Shown one piece after another: positions 26,276 through 34,812 of a stretch of 64,000 nucleotides of DNA. Source of the DNA: CALCZU01 sp964396165. GTDB lineage: Bacteria; Bdellovibrionota; FAC87; UBA2466. Below the pieces are notes generated by a model. The model saw only the letters and a program-made list of their open reading frames with translations, made no database searches and had not been told where the DNA came from. Each line of letters begins with the position of its first letter. The first letter of the stretch is position 1. The position numbers and the translations under genes were made by a program. Where the stretch lies: NCBI GenBank assembly GCA_964396165.1, contig CAYNEF010000007.1, positions 25,169 through 89,168 on the forward strand, in the 5' to 3' direction.

Positions 26276-26308
26276 GTCCGGACTTTGAACTTGAGTCCGG
26301 GCTTTTTT
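26276..26308 (+). terminator. Rho-independent terminator of the DUF4156 operon
   Basis: 9-bp stem GTCCGGACT / AGTCCGGGC with one G-T pair, a 9-base loop and a run of six T, 21 bases after the stop codon. Confidence 0.85.
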
Positions 26309-26480
26309 ATTGTCATTTTCGCCAGATTTTACACATTCAGCGAAGCGTCGAAGCTGGATGACGCGCGGTAAATGCTGGCATTTAAGTAAGAAATTTCATT
26401 AATCTCCGCTTTAAACGTGTCTCAATCACACCGATAGGATTCTGTCCATTTTAGGTAGTGCTATTAGGAGCAAAATCAGC

Positions 26481-27809
26481 ATGTGGTTTCCCAAACGTCC
26501 CGAAACTTTAGAAGAAGCAAAACTCGAAAGACAGTACGTTGAAGATTGTATTTTAAAGATCTTAAATATCAGAGGCTCCATGCGCGGCGGAAAATTTGCT
26601 GACGCATTTAAACTTCCTTACGGACTCATCGAAGACATCATTCAGGATTTAAGAAACCGAGATTGCATCGGAGCTGCTGGTGGCGGATCTGCAATGGGCG
26701 GAAATTCAGGTCTTAATTTCGGGCTCACTTCAAAAGGCATCGAGATGGCGGCCACTGTTTCGCGCCGTTCTCCTTATTATGGCCCAGCCCCCGTCGATAT
26801 TCCCGATTACATCGAATCTGTGGAGTCTCAAAAATTTCAAAATAGAATGGTCAGACGCCAACACTTAGAAAAAGCTTTCTCTGACATTAAAATCAGTCAG
26901 GAATATTTAAATCAGTTGGGGCCTGCAATTAACTCAGGTGGCCCCATTTTCCTATATGGAAAACCTGGTAATGGGAAAACGACAATGTCAGAGCGTATTG
27001 CTCGACTTTACCGTCAGGGGATTTTTATCCCACACGCGATTCAAGTAAACGGCGAAATCATCCAGGTGTATGACGAAAAGATCCATAAAAAAATCCCTCT
27101 AGATATTTTGCCGGAACAACATCCGTTGCGTCTCGACCCCAATATGGCAGATCCTAGATGGGTCTATGTCTTTCGCCCTTTTATTGTTGTGGGAGGGGAA
27201 CTCACGCTAGAAATGCTGGATCTTACTTTCATCAGTGGCCAGGCAAGCTACGAAGCGCCTTTTCAGCTAAAAGCAAACGGCGGCGTACTTCTGATCGACG
27301 ATTTCGGCCGTCAAAAAGTAAAACCGACGGAATTTTTAAACCGCTGGATTTACCCGCTTGAAAAAGGAATGGATTTTTTATCTCTAGCTAGTGGAAAGAA
27401 AATTGAAGTTCCTTTCGAGCAGTTGATTATTCTTTCGACCAATCTGGATCCAAAAGATTTAGGAGATGAAGCATTTTGGCGTCGAATCAAATATATGATC
27501 GAAACGCCCAGTCCCTCCGAAAGCGATTACAAATTTATTTTTCAGACAATTTGCGCAAAGAAGAATGTGGAATTTGAAGAGGGCGCCTTTGCGTACATGA
27601 TTGATAAGTACTACAAGCAAGCCGGCCGCGAATACCGAAGTGTGCACCCACGCGATATTTTAAACCGCGTTTCGGATTTCATTTCGTATTTCGGTTTACC
27701 TCCGAAGCTGACTCGCCAGCTAGTCGATCAGGCCTGCGATTCTTTCTTCGGAAACCAAGCCGCTCAAAGCGCCGCCGCTGCACCGACAAGACTTTCGAAT
27801 GTCGGTTGA
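26481..27809 (+). CDS. AAA-family ATPase with N-terminal winged-helix-like domain
   Basis: 442 residues. Residues ~15-95 read as a winged-helix-type domain (VEDCILKILNIRGSMRGGKF, YGLIEDIIQDLRNRDCIG, GLTSKGIEMA). The AAA core has a Walker A motif (FLYGKPGNGKTT), Walker B (GGVLLIDDFGRQ), a sensor 1 region (LIILSTNLDPKDLGDEAFWRRI) and a C-terminal helical lid. The protein lacks a signal peptide and is cytoplasmic. Its substrate is unknown. A TTAGGAG site lies 14 bases before the ATG. It stands alone between a terminator and a convergent gene. Confidence 0.8.
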   Translation: MWFPKRPETLEEAKLERQYVEDCILKILNIRGSMRGGKFADAFKLPYGLIEDIIQDLRNRDCIGAAGGGSAMGGNSGLNFGLTSKGIEMAATVSRRSPYYGPAPVDIPDYIESVESQKFQNRMVRRQHLEKAFSDIKISQEYLNQLGPAINSGGPIFLYGKPGNGKTTMSERIARLYRQGIFIPHAIQVNGEIIQVYDEKIHKKIPLDILPEQHPLRLDPNMADPRWVYVFRPFIVVGGELTLEMLDLTFISGQASYEAPFQLKANGGVLLIDDFGRQKVKPTEFLNRWIYPLEKGMDFLSLASGKKIEVPFEQLIILSTNLDPKDLGDEAFWRRIKYMIETPSPSESDYKFIFQTICAKKNVEFEEGAFAYMIDKYYKQAGREYRSVHPRDILNRVSDFISYFGLPPKLTRQLVDQACDSFFGNQAAQSAAAAPTRLSNVG

Positions 27810-27850
27810 GTGACACCATCCCAGATTTACGCAAACGCCTGTCACGAAGT

Positions 27851-29881
27851 CTACGGAGTTATTGACCACAAGTCGTTTTGTGACCATAGACCAGAACTGA
27901 AACCACCAAATAGCCATAGTTTTCCGTTTGCGGACCACGAAAATGATCCTGAACGTGAGCCCGGAACGCTTTCTATTGATGTATAGGGAAGGGTAGGTGC
28001 GCCGTTCTTGTCACCGCTGACCCACGCCCAGTTTACTCCATCAAACTCCCACAAATCATTTAAATTATACTGGCCATTATTTCTAGAGTCGCTTCCTTCT
28101 CCTCCGAAAACCCAAACGTGGTTATTTGTGTCCACCATCATAGAACTGAAATATCTACCACCTGGAATATTACTACTCTCTGGTACCCCTCTTGTTCCAA
28201 AAGATGAAGCCGCATCATTCGTTCCATGACCTGCGACTGTGTTCGCGCCAGAAACCCATGTCCAATTCGTCCCATCAAACTTCCAAAGGTCGTTGAATGG
28301 TCCCCCGCTACTATACCGCCTACCTCCGAAGATCCATGTATTTCCCGCGCTATCTCTTTGAAAACTAAATTCAGCTCGCGACGAGGGAGAATTAGTATTT
28401 GCAGTAATACCTTTGGTTCCGTAATTACCTACATCGTTTAGACTATTACTTCCACTGACCCAAGTCCAATTAGTCCCGTCGAACTTCCACAAATCATTGT
28501 AAGTCTTACCAGCTCCAGTAGTGAGGTCATATGTTTCGCCTCCAAAGAGCCAGAACATTCCAGCGTTGTCACTCCAGTAGCCTGAAGTCATTCTGGGAGC
28601 AGGTACATTTGTCGCATTCGCCACTCCTTTGCTGCCATAATTACCGCTTGGAAATTTTTGATTACTCCCAGAAACCCAAGTCCAATTTGTTCCGTCAAAT
28701 TTCCATAAATCATTTAGGTGGCCTCTGTTTCCAAAGGCATCGTAACCCGATCCTCCAAATACCCAGATATTATCGGAGCTATCTATCCATAGCGCTGCGG
28801 CGGACCTTCCACCTGGCATATTAGTAGAGGCAGCGACTCCTTTCGTTCCGTAAACACCTGTCGATGATAAGCTTGTTGTACCTGCAACCCAGGTCCAGTT
28901 TGTTCCATCAAATTTCCATAAATCATTTAACCACCAAGCAGTTCCTCCATTATTTACTTGTCCACCAAATAACCATAGGTTTCCATGGGAATCCGTTGCA
29001 TTGACTCCGACCCATCGCCCTCCAGGTGTATTGCTGTTAGCGGGGACTCCCTTAGTTCCGTACGTGCCGCTTTGTAATGCTGAAACATTTCCTGTTATGA
29101 ATTGATGGGCTATGATTCCCCTTCCAGTAAGAGTTTTTTCCAAAGTTACTGCTGCTCTTGAGTTTCCGTTAAAGTAAGTAATCTTTAGTTCCCCCGAATA
29201 GTCTCTTGCCGCTGTTGGACTGAAGCGTAAGGAAAAATTACAGCTTTGATTTCCTGGTAAATCTCCGGAGCAGTTATTTGTGACAATTGAGAAGGGGGCA
29301 TCAATGAGTACCTGTATGGAAGTAGCTGCCTTCGTACCCTTGTTTTCAATTTCAAAACTACTTGTAAGCGTAGAGTTTTTATATAGAGAACCAAAATCTC
29401 CTAAAGAACTTAATTGCGAAAAAGCAAGTTCTGCTTGTTTTACAGCTGTGCCTTTTATATTTCTTTTCCATCGTTTTCCAGACTGAGTTCCCACGATCTT
29501 AGCGGCAAAATTACCTTCACTAGATGGAGAAAACTCTACAGTAAACGTACATTCAGAATCACTGGGGCCGTATTGTTTACATCCGTTATTTACGATCGAA
29601 AAAGGTTCCGTCGTAACGATATCGATCTGTGAAAGTTCATGGGAAAAATCTTTTAAAGTAAAGGTATGGAGTTGAGGATTTCCGATAGTAACTGTTCCAA
29701 AATCATAATCTGTTGCGATGTCTTGCTCATTCGCGGCTGCAAAAATAAACGCATCAGCAATTTCAGAGTCAGATGATTCATTAGGGACTTTAGGCGTAGC
29801 AGGGCATGCAGCCAAAAGCAGTACTGCCAATGCGCACGAAAAAAAGAAATAGGGATTTTCCTTCCTGGAATAACCCGTCAT
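27851..29881 (-). CDS. Kelch-repeat lipoprotein with N-terminal ASH-like domains
   Basis: 676 residues. Lipobox ALAVLLLAAC. Two N-terminal beta domains (DYDFGTVTIGNPQLHTFTL and SLGDFGSLYKNSTLTSSFEI, each with a Cys pair) resemble ASH/choice-of-anchor modules. From about residue 260 there are six Kelch-type blades built around NDLWKFDGTNWTWVSG and GGRWVGVNATDSHGNLWLFGG, enough for a beta-propeller. It is probably a surface-exposed adhesion or scaffold protein. It is convergent with the ATPase gene. Confidence 0.85.
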   Translation of the reverse strand: MTGYSRKENPYFFFSCALAVLLLAACPATPKVPNESSDSEIADAFIFAAANEQDIATDYDFGTVTIGNPQLHTFTLKDFSHELSQIDIVTTEPFSIVNNGCKQYGPSDSECTFTVEFSPSSEGNFAAKIVGTQSGKRWKRNIKGTAVKQAELAFSQLSSLGDFGSLYKNSTLTSSFEIENKGTKAATSIQVLIDAPFSIVTNNCSGDLPGNQSCNFSLRFSPTAARDYSGELKITYFNGNSRAAVTLEKTLTGRGIIAHQFITGNVSALQSGTYGTKGVPANSNTPGGRWVGVNATDSHGNLWLFGGQVNNGGTAWWLNDLWKFDGTNWTWVAGTTSLSSTGVYGTKGVAASTNMPGGRSAAALWIDSSDNIWVFGGSGYDAFGNRGHLNDLWKFDGTNWTWVSGSNQKFPSGNYGSKGVANATNVPAPRMTSGYWSDNAGMFWLFGGETYDLTTGAGKTYNDLWKFDGTNWTWVSGSNSLNDVGNYGTKGITANTNSPSSRAEFSFQRDSAGNTWIFGGRRYSSGGPFNDLWKFDGTNWTWVSGANTVAGHGTNDAASSFGTRGVPESSNIPGGRYFSSMMVDTNNHVWVFGGEGSDSRNNGQYNLNDLWEFDGVNWAWVSGDKNGAPTLPYTSIESVPGSRSGSFSWSANGKLWLFGGFSSGLWSQNDLWSITP

Positions 29882-30105
29882 ACGTACTCCTATTCTGCTT
29901 CTATTGTACTGCTCAACTATGTAGGAATTGCGCCAAGTAGATAGGCGAGTATTCGTGATGACTTACGTGCTAAACGTAGAGGTTTTGTGCACCAGTTGTG
30001 AAGATTGTGGTGTCTTGTGTTTTGCGAGGTAGTAGTCGACTAGGGACGCAGAGCTGAAATTTAGTAAAAGTGTACTCGTGCTCTAAGGCGTCCCAAAATG
30101 GGCTA

Positions 30106-30130
30106 ACACCTGTATATAAATATAGACACT
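30106..30130. promoter_or_regulatory. Second copy of the palindromic upstream element
   Basis: Matches 25134-25158 at 23 of 25 positions; core CTGTATATAAATATAG is an imperfect palindrome. It sits about 83 bases upstream of the -24 box, against about 41 at 25 kb, a difference close to four helical turns. It is the inferred activator site of the POTRA/kinase operon. Confidence 0.6.
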
Positions 30131-30198
30131 ACCGTCTTTTTCTATTTTAAAAACAATCATAATCTCAATAGGTTATCTAGGTTTTCTTTTGAGCCAAA

Positions 30199-30214
30199 TG
30201 GCACTTCTCTTGCT
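30199..30214 (+). promoter_or_regulatory. Sigma-54 (-24/-12) promoter of the POTRA/kinase operon
   Basis: TGGCACTTCTCTTGCT matches the sigma-54 consensus TGGCAC-N5-TTGCW with no mismatch. The predicted start near 30225 gives a leader of about 64 bases to the ATG at 30289. Confidence 0.75.
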
Positions 30215-30288
30215 CTTATGCATATTCGAATCTGCACATGGTGTGCGAGATCGTTCGAGACAAAAATAAGGGGAAGGACGTATTCGCT

Positions 30289-31488
30289 ATGAGTACATTT
30301 AAGAAAATAGGATTTAGCCTGGCGCTGATACTCTCAGCTGCCTTTGAGCAAAACGCATATTCAGAACAATTTTCACCTGAAGAGTTGGTGGTTGAAGACA
30401 TCGTTTGCGTGGGAAATGTGAGAATTCAATGTGACGAAATTAAAGATTCAGTCACTCAAAAGCTAAATGAAAAAGTTCGTGAAAGAGAAATTCAAAACAG
30501 CAAAATCAGACTAAGCGTCTCTGGGAAGTTTGAGACCGTAGAGCTTTCGTTAAGAAAGGGAAGCAAACCAGGTAAAGCAATTTTAGAAGTTGCGGTAAAG
30601 GAGTCATCGGTATTATTCGGTGGCGTAAGTATGGGAGTAGTTACATACCCGTATCGTAGCTCAGGTGTTCTCGATGTAACGATGGGGACTCGAGACTTTC
30701 TTGAAGAAGGTAAAACTTTGCAAGGATCATTACGGCTGGTTCCCAGTCTACGATATGCTGATAAAATTGATGGTGCTTTTCGTTTGGATTACGTCGATCC
30801 TAAACTTCTCGATGACTCTAAATATTATTTGTTAGGTACGCTCGGCTTTTCTCGTTATCGTTACAATGCTCAAACAAGCGATTCACTACTTGGAACATTC
30901 TTTTTAAACGTAGAAGCAGGAAGAAAAGTAAAAAGTTTTTCCAGCTTTTATGCAGGCGTCTTTTCCGTGGCGGATGAAATCATAGTTGTCCCTTATGTCG
31001 GATACGGTTGGAACTCTGAGGATCATGCCAACTTTCCTAGAACAGGCAGTAACTTCAGGGCAAGTTTAGGATATAAATTTGGAAACAACTCTTTTCCCTA
31101 TGTGGATTTAGGCTTTAGAAAACACTGGGCAATTCAATCTAAGTCTGTACTTTCACTTAATATCGGTGGAGCTGGGTTTATGACCTTGTCAGACAGGCTT
31201 TATACGTTTCCCATTTATTCTGAATACCCAATACTTTCTCTTCGATATTCTTATGATTTTGGTAGGAATCGAGTGGAAACGCAAAAAGGATTTATCAGAG
31301 GCTATATTGAGCCAGGTGTAGCGACCTATTTTAAAGATAACTCGATTTTTAGTTCCAACTCTAAAACTATTTCAACAAGTACAGATTTGTATTTTACCCC
31401 TATGGTAAAAGCCGGCGTTGGTTTTGAAAACTCGTTGTTTGGTAACGTAAATATCTTTTTCGCTTACGGTACAGAGGCGGGCAGATAA
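30289..31488 (+). CDS. Omp85-like outer-membrane protein (POTRA plus beta-barrel)
   Basis: 399 residues from the ATG at 30289, preceded by AAGGGGAAGG. Signal peptide MSTFKKIGFSLALILSAAF. The N-terminal ~110 residues look like a POTRA-type domain (ELVVEDIVCVGNVRIQCDEI). The rest has alternating strands typical of a beta-barrel (GGVSMGVVTYPYRSSGVLDV, YYLLGTLGFSRYRYN, KVKSFSSFYAGVFSV). It is shorter than BamA or TamA and has a single POTRA. Its role in protein or lipid transport is inferred. It heads an operon with a secreted protein, a histidine kinase and a sigma-54 activator. Confidence 0.75.
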   Translation: MSTFKKIGFSLALILSAAFEQNAYSEQFSPEELVVEDIVCVGNVRIQCDEIKDSVTQKLNEKVREREIQNSKIRLSVSGKFETVELSLRKGSKPGKAILEVAVKESSVLFGGVSMGVVTYPYRSSGVLDVTMGTRDFLEEGKTLQGSLRLVPSLRYADKIDGAFRLDYVDPKLLDDSKYYLLGTLGFSRYRYNAQTSDSLLGTFFLNVEAGRKVKSFSSFYAGVFSVADEIIVVPYVGYGWNSEDHANFPRTGSNFRASLGYKFGNNSFPYVDLGFRKHWAIQSKSVLSLNIGGAGFMTLSDRLYTFPIYSEYPILSLRYSYDFGRNRVETQKGFIRGYIEPGVATYFKDNSIFSSNSKTISTSTDLYFTPMVKAGVGFENSLFGNVNIFFAYGTEAGR

Positions 31489-32147
31489 TGCAAGCCTGGA
31501 GTCTCATACTTATACTGAGTTTGTTCTGCAAAGTATTTTTTGCGGAAACAGTGGTCCCAGTTCAAACCGGAAAAATTTGGGGAGTGGAACTTCGTGACTT
31601 GCCCTTGCCTGAAGCAGATATGCGAAAAGGAATTCAAAGTGGCTTAACAACGTTATCTGCTATTGAAATTACCTTGAAGGGCGCCTCGGTTCCGCTTCAA
31701 ACAGAACAACTCATCTTAAAACAATACTATGATCTTTGGGAGGAAAATTACTATCTTCAGGTTGAAGGCCGTAGAATGGTAGAGAAAAAAGGATTTAAGA
31801 CTTTAGATGCTTTATTTAAGCAAGAAAAAACGATTCGACTCGATTCTGTCGGAAGTTTGGAAAAGACCAATGATAATATTATTTATCAAATCAAAGTCAG
31901 GTACCTTTTAAATCCTATTGATAAAACAAAGACTGAAAAAATTCGCGCTTGGATTGCAGAAAACCGAGTAAATGTATTGAATGCGAATAAATCTTCAGGC
32001 ATGGCTAATTCTGCCGGAGTTAGTTTTAATGCGTTATTTAATACAATCTTAAACGAATATTTCGTTGAAGGTGGCCCTTCAGCTAAATGGGAAATCACCC
32101 TTGAGTCAGCCCCGTTTCAATTTAAAGGGGGTAAGCTTGCGAAATAG
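31488..32147 (+). CDS. Secreted protein between the outer-membrane protein and kinase genes
   Basis: 219 residues with a signal peptide (MQAWSLILILSLFCKVFFA). The mature part (VELRDLPLPEADMRKGIQSG, LILKQYYDLWEENYYLQVEG, DNIIYQIKVRYLLNP) is an alpha/beta periplasmic domain with no family I can name; DUF4390-like proteins found next to NtrY-type kinases are a possible relation. Start and stop overlap both neighbours, so the operon is tightly coupled. It may be the periplasmic input module of the kinase. Confidence 0.7.
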   Translation: MQAWSLILILSLFCKVFFAETVVPVQTGKIWGVELRDLPLPEADMRKGIQSGLTTLSAIEITLKGASVPLQTEQLILKQYYDLWEENYYLQVEGRRMVEKKGFKTLDALFKQEKTIRLDSVGSLEKTNDNIIYQIKVRYLLNPIDKTKTEKIRAWIAENRVNVLNANKSSGMANSAGVSFNALFNTILNEYFVEGGPSAKWEITLESAPFQFKGGKLAK

Positions 32148-33270
32148 TATTCGTAAAGAACTCATCATTATTGTGATCGTGCTTGCGATTCTCCCGATTG
32201 GTGCGTCGTATTTTCTACTGAGTGAAGTCATTAACACTTCACTCAGTATTTCTTTTCAAAAGAAAACAGAAAAGCTGCTAGCAGATTCTCAAGGAGATTT
32301 AAAGCAACTCAAAGAATTGAATCCGGAAAAAAACGCTGAGTACAAAGAACGTTTTCAACAGATTCAAGATTTGAGAGAAATTTATTCAGAAAGTTCTTAC
32401 ATCCAAGAACAATTAAGCCAATCTTTAAAAACGTATTTTTTTATCGCAATCTCTTTTGCTATTCTTGCAGCAGTCCTGATTGCCTTCTGGTTTAGCAACC
32501 GTGCGGACAAACTTTACAAAACAGCTGTCACAAATTGGTTAAACGAGCAGGCACGTTCACGCTACCTGACCGATATTGCGGGTTGGCAGGATATTGCAAA
32601 AAGACTCGCGCATGAGTTGAAAAACATGGCAACGCCACTTCAGGTCTTAAGTTCCGCTTTGCCAAAACTTGTTAAAACGTATCAGGGAGAAGAGCTGGAA
32701 AAGAAGGTCGCTGAATCATGCGAAATGATGCAGGCAGAGTTGTCTCAGTTAAAGAAAATGACAGACAGCTTTTCTCAGTTTGCAAGACTTCCGGGAGTGC
32801 AATTTGAGGAAAAGTGTTTAAATCAATTGATTGGTGAATCGGTAAGTCAGTTCACTCTTCAATGGCCGGAAACGAGTATTACTCTTACGAGTTCATTGTC
32901 TGACAACTTGTTCGCACAATTGGATGCGACACTTTTTAAACAGTCTTTGCACAATATTGTCTTAAACGCGATTGAAGCAAATCCGTCAGAAAAAATCGAT
33001 GTGACAGTGGTTGTAAAACGGTCTGAAGACCACGCGGTAATTAAAATTCACAACACTGGCAAAGTAATAGAGGAGAGTGTCAGAAAACGTGTGTTTGACC
33101 CTTATTTTTCTACCAAAACGGGAAAAGAGAATATGGGGCTGGGGCTTGCGATCGTTAAGAAAATTATTTCCGAACACAGAGGGGAAATTGAATGCATGGC
33201 TGATAACAAAGGCACCGCATTTGTTATTACATTGCCGCTTTCTGATAGAGGTACTCATGCAAGTCAATAG
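32137..33270 (+). CDS. Sensor histidine kinase of the NtrB/NtrY type
   Basis: 377 residues from a TTG at 32137, chosen because AAAGGGGG lies just upstream; an ATG at 32065 would overlap the previous gene by 80 bases. Two transmembrane helices (residues ~9-28 and ~100-119) bracket a ~70-residue periplasmic helical domain. The phosphoacceptor is H159 in AKRLAHELKN. The ATPase domain has the N box (NIVLNAIEANP) and G box (ENMGLGLAIVKK). Overlap with the next gene makes the NtrC-type protein its partner. Confidence 0.92.
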   Translation: MRNSIRKELIIIVIVLAILPIGASYFLLSEVINTSLSISFQKKTEKLLADSQGDLKQLKELNPEKNAEYKERFQQIQDLREIYSESSYIQEQLSQSLKTYFFIAISFAILAAVLIAFWFSNRADKLYKTAVTNWLNEQARSRYLTDIAGWQDIAKRLAHELKNMATPLQVLSSALPKLVKTYQGEELEKKVAESCEMMQAELSQLKKMTDSFSQFARLPGVQFEEKCLNQLIGESVSQFTLQWPETSITLTSSLSDNLFAQLDATLFKQSLHNIVLNAIEANPSEKIDVTVVVKRSEDHAVIKIHNTGKVIEESVRKRVFDPYFSTKTGKENMGLGLAIVKKIISEHRGEIECMADNKGTAFVITLPLSDRGTHASQ

Positions 33271-34627
33271 TACACCATTTCATATTCTTATCGTGGATGA
33301 TGAACAGAATATCCGAAAAAGTCTGCAGCTGATTCTTGAGGCGGAAGGCTACAAGGCTTCTATTGCACCAGACGCAATTAAAGCGTTTGAATTCTTAAAT
33401 CAAGAAAAAGTACATCTCATTATTCTGGATATTAATATGCCTCAAATTTCGGGACTCGAAATGTTTGAGCGTATGCAAAAAGAAGGGATCACAACGCCTG
33501 TGATCGTCATCTCTGGAAATGCCACTCTTACCGAGGCGGCACGTGCTATTCAAATGGGGGCTTTTGATTTTATTGAGAAGCCTTTTACCGCTGAGAGAGT
33601 GAGCCTTACGGTTAAACGCTGTCTTGAGTTTTTTGGCGTTAAAGAAGAACTAAAAAATATTCGAAGTGAATCTGTAGGACAAAAGTTTATTGGCCAGTCT
33701 CCTCAAATTAAAAAAACGCTGGCGATGGTAGAAAAAATCGCGCCTACCGAAGCAACCGTTTTGATCACAGGAGAAAGCGGAACTGGAAAAGAATTGATCG
33801 CACAGATGATTCATGACCGGAGCAAGCGCAAAAACCGCCCTTACATCAAAGTAAACTGCTCGGCGATTCCAGAGAATCTGATCGAAAGTGAGCTTTTCGG
33901 GCATGAGAAAGGTGCTTTTACCGGAGCCATTGCAAACCACCGCGGATTTTTTGAGCAGGCTAACGGGGGTACGATTTTTCTCGATGAAATTGGGGATATG
34001 CCGCTTAGTGCACAAGCAAAACTATTGAGAGTTTTACAGAGTTCCGAGATTCAAAAATTAGGATCAGAAAAATTACAAAAAATAGATGTGAGAGTGGTTG
34101 CCGCGACGCACAGGAATCTAGAATCTGAAATCGCCGCTAAAAAATTCCGTGAGGATTTATACTTTAGATTGAATGTCGTTCCGATTGTGACGCTTCCGTT
34201 GCGAGATCACAAAGAAGACTTACCTGAGCTTGTGATGCGGTTTGTACAGGATTGCTGTTTAAAAAATGGGATCAAAGAAAAAGCAATCAATCCTGAAGTC
34301 ATCGCGCTTTTGAAAGAACACAGTTGGCCCGGAAATGTGCGTGAACTGCACAATTTTGTAGAACGCATGGTGATTTTGAGCGGTAACATTATTACAAAGC
34401 ACGACGTTCCCGCGGGGTTATTCAAAAATACTTCTGATGAGACCATCGTGCTCGGAAAGTCCCTAAAGGATTTTAAGGAAGAATCGGAAAAGAAATACCT
34501 GATTGCCGTTTTAAAATCCTGCGAAGGGAACATCTCAAAAACGGCAAAAATTCTGGGGATTGAAAGAACGCATCTTCATAAGAAGATACAGGTTTTTGAA
34601 ATCACCAAAAAAGACTACTTTGGGTGA
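33257..34627 (+). CDS. NtrC-family sigma-54-dependent response regulator
   Basis: 456 residues from the ATG at 33257 (GAGG upstream, overlapping the kinase by 14 bases). Receiver domain with phosphoacceptor D58 (LIILDINMP). Central AAA+ activator domain: Walker A GESGTGKE at ~172-179, the GAFTGA loop that contacts sigma-54 at ~219-224, Walker B TIFLDEIGDMP. C-terminal Fis-type helix-turn-helix (EGNISKTAKILGIERTHLHKK). It activates sigma-54 promoters by ATP hydrolysis. The three -24/-12 elements and the repeated palindrome nearby are its probable targets, including its own operon. Confidence 0.95.
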   Translation: MQVNSTPFHILIVDDEQNIRKSLQLILEAEGYKASIAPDAIKAFEFLNQEKVHLIILDINMPQISGLEMFERMQKEGITTPVIVISGNATLTEAARAIQMGAFDFIEKPFTAERVSLTVKRCLEFFGVKEELKNIRSESVGQKFIGQSPQIKKTLAMVEKIAPTEATVLITGESGTGKELIAQMIHDRSKRKNRPYIKVNCSAIPENLIESELFGHEKGAFTGAIANHRGFFEQANGGTIFLDEIGDMPLSAQAKLLRVLQSSEIQKLGSEKLQKIDVRVVAATHRNLESEIAAKKFREDLYFRLNVVPIVTLPLRDHKEDLPELVMRFVQDCCLKNGIKEKAINPEVIALLKEHSWPGNVRELHNFVERMVILSGNIITKHDVPAGLFKNTSDETIVLGKSLKDFKEESEKKYLIAVLKSCEGNISKTAKILGIERTHLHKKIQVFEITKKDYFG

Positions 34628-34666
34628 TGCAAAGCGCTATTTTCTTTGGGTAAATTACTACCCTTG

Positions 34667-34717
34667 CTGCGTAATGGTTTACGCAGAAAATTAATCTTTC
34701 GCGTCAGTTCATGACGC
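34667..34717. other. Pair of short hairpins after the regulator gene
   Basis: Stem 1 CTGCGTAA / TTACGCAG at 34667-34686; stem 2 GCGTCA / TGACGC at 34701-34717. A third weak repeat (GGGTA / TACCC) precedes them. There is no U-run, so intrinsic termination is uncertain; they may protect the 3' end of the transcript. Confidence 0.4.
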
Positions 34718-34812
34718 ATATATTCAATGTAAAGTCTTATTATTTCAATAGGATAGCAAATGTTAGGAAAGTGTTAGGATTCGGCACCAAGCTTGCTGTA
34801 TAAGAGGGTCGA

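Larger units (their letters stand above)
29882..30288. other. 407-bp divergent intergenic regulatory region
   Basis: No coding frame that looks real. The right half holds the second copy of the 25-bp element and a sigma-54 promoter; the left half, upstream of the Kelch lipoprotein, shows nothing I can name. Confidence 0.65.

Noticed and set aside
34641..34717. Hairpins after the regulator gene as an intrinsic terminator.
   Set aside because: None of the stems is followed by a U-run, so they are recorded only as hairpins.
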